Part shown: in pieces, positions 59,152-64,000 of the stretch
Position numbering within the stretch: the stretch's first letter is position 1
Layout of the letters: each line of letters starts with the position of its first letter
Assembly: GCF_964340395.1 (NCBI RefSeq)
Contig: NC_135556.1
Location: 5,001,501-5,065,500 of the forward strand
DNA from: Glandiceps talaboti
Lineage: Eukaryota; Hemichordata; Enteropneusta; Spengelidae
Length of the DNA stretch: 64,000 nucleotides
Reading direction: 5' to 3'
Notes under the pieces: model-generated
What the model was told of the DNA's origin: nothing
Seen by the model: only the letters and a program-made list of their open reading frames with translations
The model's database searches: none
Position numbers and translations under genes: made by a program

Positions 59152-62100
59152 ACATCTACAGGTTTGCTCTACTTTCAATTCAACGTAGTCTTTGTTGGTG
59201 GTAGTGTTCAATTTCACCTTGTACCTATCTCAATATTTCTCTCCACGCTCTGTGATCTCTGTCATATGTACTCTCCTACATATATCTAGCTGACTTGGGA
59301 GTGGGGAATGGGGGGGGGGGAGGGGGTACGTGTTCAATGAAGACTTGTTCTATATTCAATTTAACTTTTTGTAAGATTTTCTTCAGTATATTATAATTTC
59401 CAGGTGTAACGTCTATGTATTTTTTTCCATCGACTTAGGGAATCAAAAGTCAGTGTTCAAGCTGACTATAAATGTCCATTGAGTTACTTTCAGGCTAAGT
59501 CAAATTATAACAAGTAATGCATGACATAGTACAATGCATGATGGTGGTTGAATTGGTGTATCTGCTAACATTTATAGTATTACATAAATATTGAGACGAA
59601 CTTGGTAGTGAATAATGTAATTTAGCAACGTCCATATCACCATTTTCATTCGACGTTAAGTTGAAAGAACTATAACTCACCGTCTTTAGTTTGTTGAACC
59701 AAATGAATATTAAGAGCAGTGTTTTTTTAGAAGTATTGTCAACTTAACAAACTAGGGTACATTATTTGAAATCCCTACTGTCCAGTTATCCCAGACAGGC
59801 AATTTTTAGTCTTTGACTGGTTATTGTCAGACATGTTTGTCCACATGGATAGGTAGAATGTCATGTCATGTTACATTCAAAGTGATTTCCTTTCTTCATA
59901 TTAACTACAACCATGATGAGTCAACACATTGAATTTACCATGATACAGGCACATTTCTGATTTAGACTGGTATTTTTTGCCAACTTTTCCAGTGGAGAGG
60001 TGAATTTTGTTGTGTAGTTTGAAACTTTTGGTACCATTGTAAGCTTGACTGGCATGAGTTGACGCCATATAAATTGTACTACACTTCATTAAAGGGAAAA
60101 TGTTCTGCAACAAAATATATTTCTCAGAATGTAACGCTGTGTGTTATTATATTCATATTTTGTAAGTGGAAATAAAGTTTATATGGGATTATGTTTTCAG
60201 TTACAAAACAACAGGTTATTCCAGTACTGGTGATGTCTGTTAGTGGTTCACACAGAAACTTTCATATCTGAAAATGTTCTCATCTTTGCTGTAATTTATT
60301 TTGTTGATTTTACATTCAACATGGTCGTTACAAGTGTTTTCTCACAACAATTTGTAGGAGGGCTCTTATATTTGTATTTAAACTAGGAGATGTACAACCC
60401 TGCAGCCATCATGTGTAGCCAGAGAGCAGATCTTGTAACAGCGCCCTCTCTAGTTGTAACAGTAAATGTTATTCATATCTGTAACTTGATGCAGTATAGC
60501 AAGTAGAGAGAAATTCTATTTTTGATTCTAGATATATGTGTATCTAAAACTTCGAAACATTTACAAATCATTGCAAATTGATAGATGAATTGTGAAGTCA
60601 CATTTTGGTCTTATTCAATACCTAAAACCACACTGTAACTCAGTGCTTAGACAATGTCTAGTCTGTGCTCCCAAGATAGTTCAACATGATCACCATTACT
60701 GGGACAAGCCATTAGCCAAGCAAGTGGACTTGTTATCAAAGAGTACCAATATTTACACATGTGATGATGGGCTCTTACATAACACAAGTAAACAGCTGTA
60801 AAAACCTCTATTCGGCCGTCTGCATGGACTGCAATTGAGGCAAACCTTATCTCCGTCTTATATCAGTTGTTATCAATTTATTAGGCTATTATAAGTAACG
60901 CTACAAACAGCTTTAGAGATGCAAACAACTTTTATGACACCCGTTTTCGCCAGGCAAGCCCGCGGGTTTGTTGCACTTGGACCGCTAATGGTTTGTGAAT
61001 GTCATGCGTTGTCTATATTTTGACTATAGCCTTGACACAAATGATGAAATATATGAAGAATAGAGTTTACATATACTCTGTAAAAATATGACTTGGTATG
61101 TCTAGAGTTAACTTGTGTATATGTGTGTCCATTTTCATATGGTTAAATTTAGACCCTCCAGGGTCTATGGATTAAGAGAGAATTGAACTTTAATTTTCAC
61201 TGATGCACACCCTACCTTGATATGTAAATTAAACTGTTCTTATACAGATGAAAAAGTTCCAAATGAAGATTGATAAATCTAGTAACTTTCTAAACCCCAA
61301 AATGTCTCCAAACAACTATGATACATACCACTTTTGCTGTTTGCCTTGCCTCCCACTGGGCATTCACTGTCAAAAATACCAATGCTGAGTGTAAGAGTTT
61401 GAAAATACCCTGATATGTTCAGTGTCAGAGTCTGAAAATACCAAAATATATTCAGTGTCAGAACCTTAGAGGAAGTGATAACCAGGTAGCTCTCTGTTGT
61501 TGTTTGTTTTTGTTGTTGTTTATTTCAGTTTCATGATATTGTATTGGATGTGATATCCATCTTTTAGTGACAATTGTCGATTCTTTTTCTATGAAATGCA
61601 TTCGAAGTAAAACTTGTAAACAAAATTCGTCATCTTTTTAATGAGTATCTAGTGTACATAGATACAAAATGTATTAGATTTTGCTTGTTGTACACTTATA
61701 TTTATTACAAATAAAAATCTAAACTTTTCGCAGCAATCTTTACAACTTATGATGTCACAATTTTTGAATAAATTTTTTAAAGGCATGTTGATTGAGTTTT
61801 TATGTATTTCATTTATTTATCATATTAAAGCACATCAAGTCTTGGGTTCCAGGTCTGAATATGACTAAAACCTGGCCTTCTTCCCAGATGAAGATGACAG
61901 TTGTCGAAATATTGGAAATATCTTGATTTAAAAACAAACCTGAAGTTAGTTGACTAAAAATTATTTTTACAGTTTTATCTTAAGCGACAGGAGATATGAA
62001 ACCCTTTAACCTAGCCCAAAAATACTTTCTATTCATTCTGTTTTGAATTCCAAAAGAAAAAAGTTTAGTTTTCATGAAAGTGATATACTACTAGTACCAG

Positions 62101-62409
62101 TAGCTATTTCCATCGAGTGTGGGAAAGCTGAACAGATGGTACACCATATATTAGAGCGCCACCAGGCGGTATAATGGGGACACTGCCTCTTCACTACTTT
62201 TCAAGACAAAATAGTGCGCTAGAATATGACTGCTGAAAACTTTTACAACGTAAATTAACACGTATTTGAATACGTGTATATTGTCTTTTTTCAATAGGTA
62301 ACTTTACGGAGGAAAAGAATGAGTAATCATTTCACAAGTAATAAAAAATCCAAAACAGGGTGGGTACTCCACTGTGATGAGTCAACCTGATGCATATTCA
62401 TAAGTTATC
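59152..62409. other. Intergenic region between ZNF330 and the third gene
   Basis: No gene supported. It holds a G-run at 59309-59323, several AATAAA words (61709, 61768) and TAGACCCTCCAGGGTCTA, a short palindrome at 61151. AGATGAAGATGACAGTTGTCGAAA at about 61887 resembles the ends of Penelope/DIRS-like repeats. Confidence 0.5.
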
Positions 62410-62719
62410 ATCATGGCGGCCAGTTCGTCTGTCGAGGACTGAAGGTGCGTGTATTTTTCTAGGCGAGGCGAGTTCGTGTCTGTTATTAGTGTCAGTTCTC
62501 TTTTGCTGCATGGATAGAAGTTGAAGAAGATTGTGGCTGTACCTGATGTGTATTTGCACCTACTATCCCTCGTGAATTTACCTGCAGTATCTCCCCACAG
62601 CTGTTGTTTCGAGTGTACTGTTACTCTTTATTTATGGTATAAACATTGCATGCACAGGTGTTGTATTTTGTTTTTCGTTGGGTGACTACTCAGTGCCGGC
62701 ACAAGAGTGTCATCGACAG
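62410..62719 (+). promoter_or_regulatory. Putative promoter and 5'UTR exon of a third gene
   Basis: Starts at a YY1-like ATCATGGCGGC, is locally GC-richer than its surroundings and ends GACAG|GTAGGC. The ATG inside the YY1 word opens only a 9-codon uORF (MAASSSVED). An alternative donor GAAG|GTGCGT lies just after it. The pairing with the exon at 63866 is inferred from strand and distance. Confidence 0.45.
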
Positions 62720-63873
62720 GTAGGCTTTATTTCATTTGATTCCTTGATTTACGAACGGGACTTTGATTTTTTAACAATTGAACTGTCCGTGTGATTGTGT
62801 GAACCATCAACCAGATGGATGTACGAGACAAAAAGTTACACTACACCGGTCCCACATTGACATACGACCCAACTGTAGTGTTGACATTCTCAAAAAGCCC
62901 CCATACATATCATTTTAAACACCAAACAGCAAATATAACTCTTTTGCCTAATGGCCGGAACTTAGCTACCGTGTATGTGTCGAAGGACGGTAACTGAAAC
63001 CATTGGAATTTATCGTCTGTATCACAGGATTTGAAAAGTTGAACGTGTGCCAATGAATTGCACTGCCCTCTATTGTTTACACTTTCGTACCTACTGAAAT
63101 AAAAAAATACCAAATCCAAGAATAAAATTTATTATATTTTGTTTATTTCATTGCACAATTTTTTTTAGATGGCAAGTAAATGTAAAAGTATTTTTTTGTC
63201 TGCCTTCAGTAGACACCTTGCAATAATCAGCTGTGAACTTCAATTTCAGGTCATGTTCATTTTTCATTCTCCCACATACAATGTGATAACAATGATGCTT
63301 TTGTTTTCATTTCGTCCTTGTACTAGAAAGTACTGTGAAAAAAAACTTTGCTTTCATCAAGTCTGTGCTTTCATGCAGATTACTATTGCAGGTTTACTTG
63401 TAGTCCCTTAGAATTTCAACCAAAAGTTTAAGCTGCCAAAAGCTAATTCACCAAGGCTCTTGTTATGGGATGTAGTGATAAAGTAAATTTAGATTTGAGT
63501 GATAATTTATAATGAGAGATCTCATTGAGTCAAGGTTTATCTTCTGTAAAACTGAGATTCGTTAAAATTAAAGAGCTTGAAAAATTTTTTTTTTTGTTAA
63601 GGATGGCCAAATCCCCCCCCCCCCCCCCTGTATTTCACTACGGTTCTCAACCAAAGTCAAGGTTACAAGGCATGGAAATCTCTGTCAATTATCCACTGAC
63701 CCATCCTCCTTTTTTTCAGGGGTTCCCAAATCTCAGCAAAAGTACATTTGCAAAGACAAATGTATTGTTAGATATGATATCAATCACTATATTCACATGT
63801 CACTTTTGATAATTCTTCAAACTTATTAACACAGTATATTTGTGACACATGTGCACATCTTACAGATTCTGCA

Positions 63874-63911
63874 ATGTCTTCAACAATAGTACTAACAGAC
63901 ACAATGTCCAG
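63874..63911 (+). CDS. Putative first coding exon of a third gene (continues off window)
   Basis: After an acceptor (CATCTTACAG, exon start 63866) the sequence ATGTCTTCAACAATAG... encodes MSSTIVLTDTMS plus two bases, ending at CCAG|GTAAGC. Good splice signals and a short leader fit a first coding exon. I do not recognise the protein from 12 residues. Confidence 0.45.
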
Positions 63912-64000
63912 GTAAGCCTACACATTACATAATTCAATGTATACCATTTTTACTAAGTTTGCTTCAACCTTAAAATTACACCATAGTGAAATGTCTCAGT

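Noticed and set aside
60592-60801. 69-codon frame MKSHFGLIQYLKPHCNSVLR...
   Set aside because: No recognisable domain, no clear splice or promoter signals; length is within chance for this composition.
62815-62997. 60-codon frame MDVRDKKLHYTGPTLTYDPT...
   Set aside because: It lies in the inferred first intron of the third gene, with no splice support. Kept only as a reminder that it might be an alternative first exon.

Overview
The window is animal nuclear DNA. It is AT-rich and intron-dense, with GT-AG introns and many micro- and minisatellites, and it contains two recognisable metazoan genes. The repeat style (ATGT and CA microsatellites, frequent ACATGTA words, short foldback elements, a GGAC-rich satellite tail) suggests a marine invertebrate, perhaps a hemichordate, cephalochordate or mollusc. 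I cannot fix the phylum from the sequence alone. No prokaryotic, organellar or viral gene is evident.

Minus strand, about 1.5-50.3 kb: a GRAF/oligophrenin-family RhoGAP (BAR-PH-RhoGAP). I reconstructed 22 coding exons with continuous phase, about 714 residues, from the start codon at 50308 down to an exon at 1475-1550. The C-terminal SH3 exons expected for GRAF would lie off the left edge. Introns 2 (17.6 kb) and 3 (9.9 kb) hold most of the repeats. Plus strand, about 50.9-59.2 kb: ZNF330 (NOA36), a complete 10-exon gene encoding 332 residues. It is divergent from the RhoGAP, with 759 bp between start codons and a YY1-like site between them. At the right edge (62.4-63.9 kb) a third plus-strand gene seems to begin, with a 5' exon at a YY1-like site and a short first coding exon. 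Inside RhoGAP intron 2, on the opposite strand, a TATA-like box, a signal-peptide exon and an in-phase second exon may form a small nested gene for a 71-residue secreted protein.

Repeats: one composite inverted-repeat element (20.43-22.29 kb) encloses a 151-bp satellite and a nested foldback. There are also several other foldback/MITE elements, a tRNA-derived SINE, 5'-truncated LINE fragments, a 70-bp perfect palindrome and about ten minisatellites.

The most unusual signal is a repeated association of minisatellites with 5' splice sites. The exon 6 donor of the RhoGAP is the first of 19 copies of a 44-bp repeat, and every copy keeps the exon end plus GTAAGT. The exon 12 donor starts a 32-bp array. 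The ZNF330 exon 5 end plus donor is re-copied downstream, twice with an acceptor-like TTACAG in front. RhoGAP exon 7 is followed by an in-frame 15-bp array and a second donor in the same phase.
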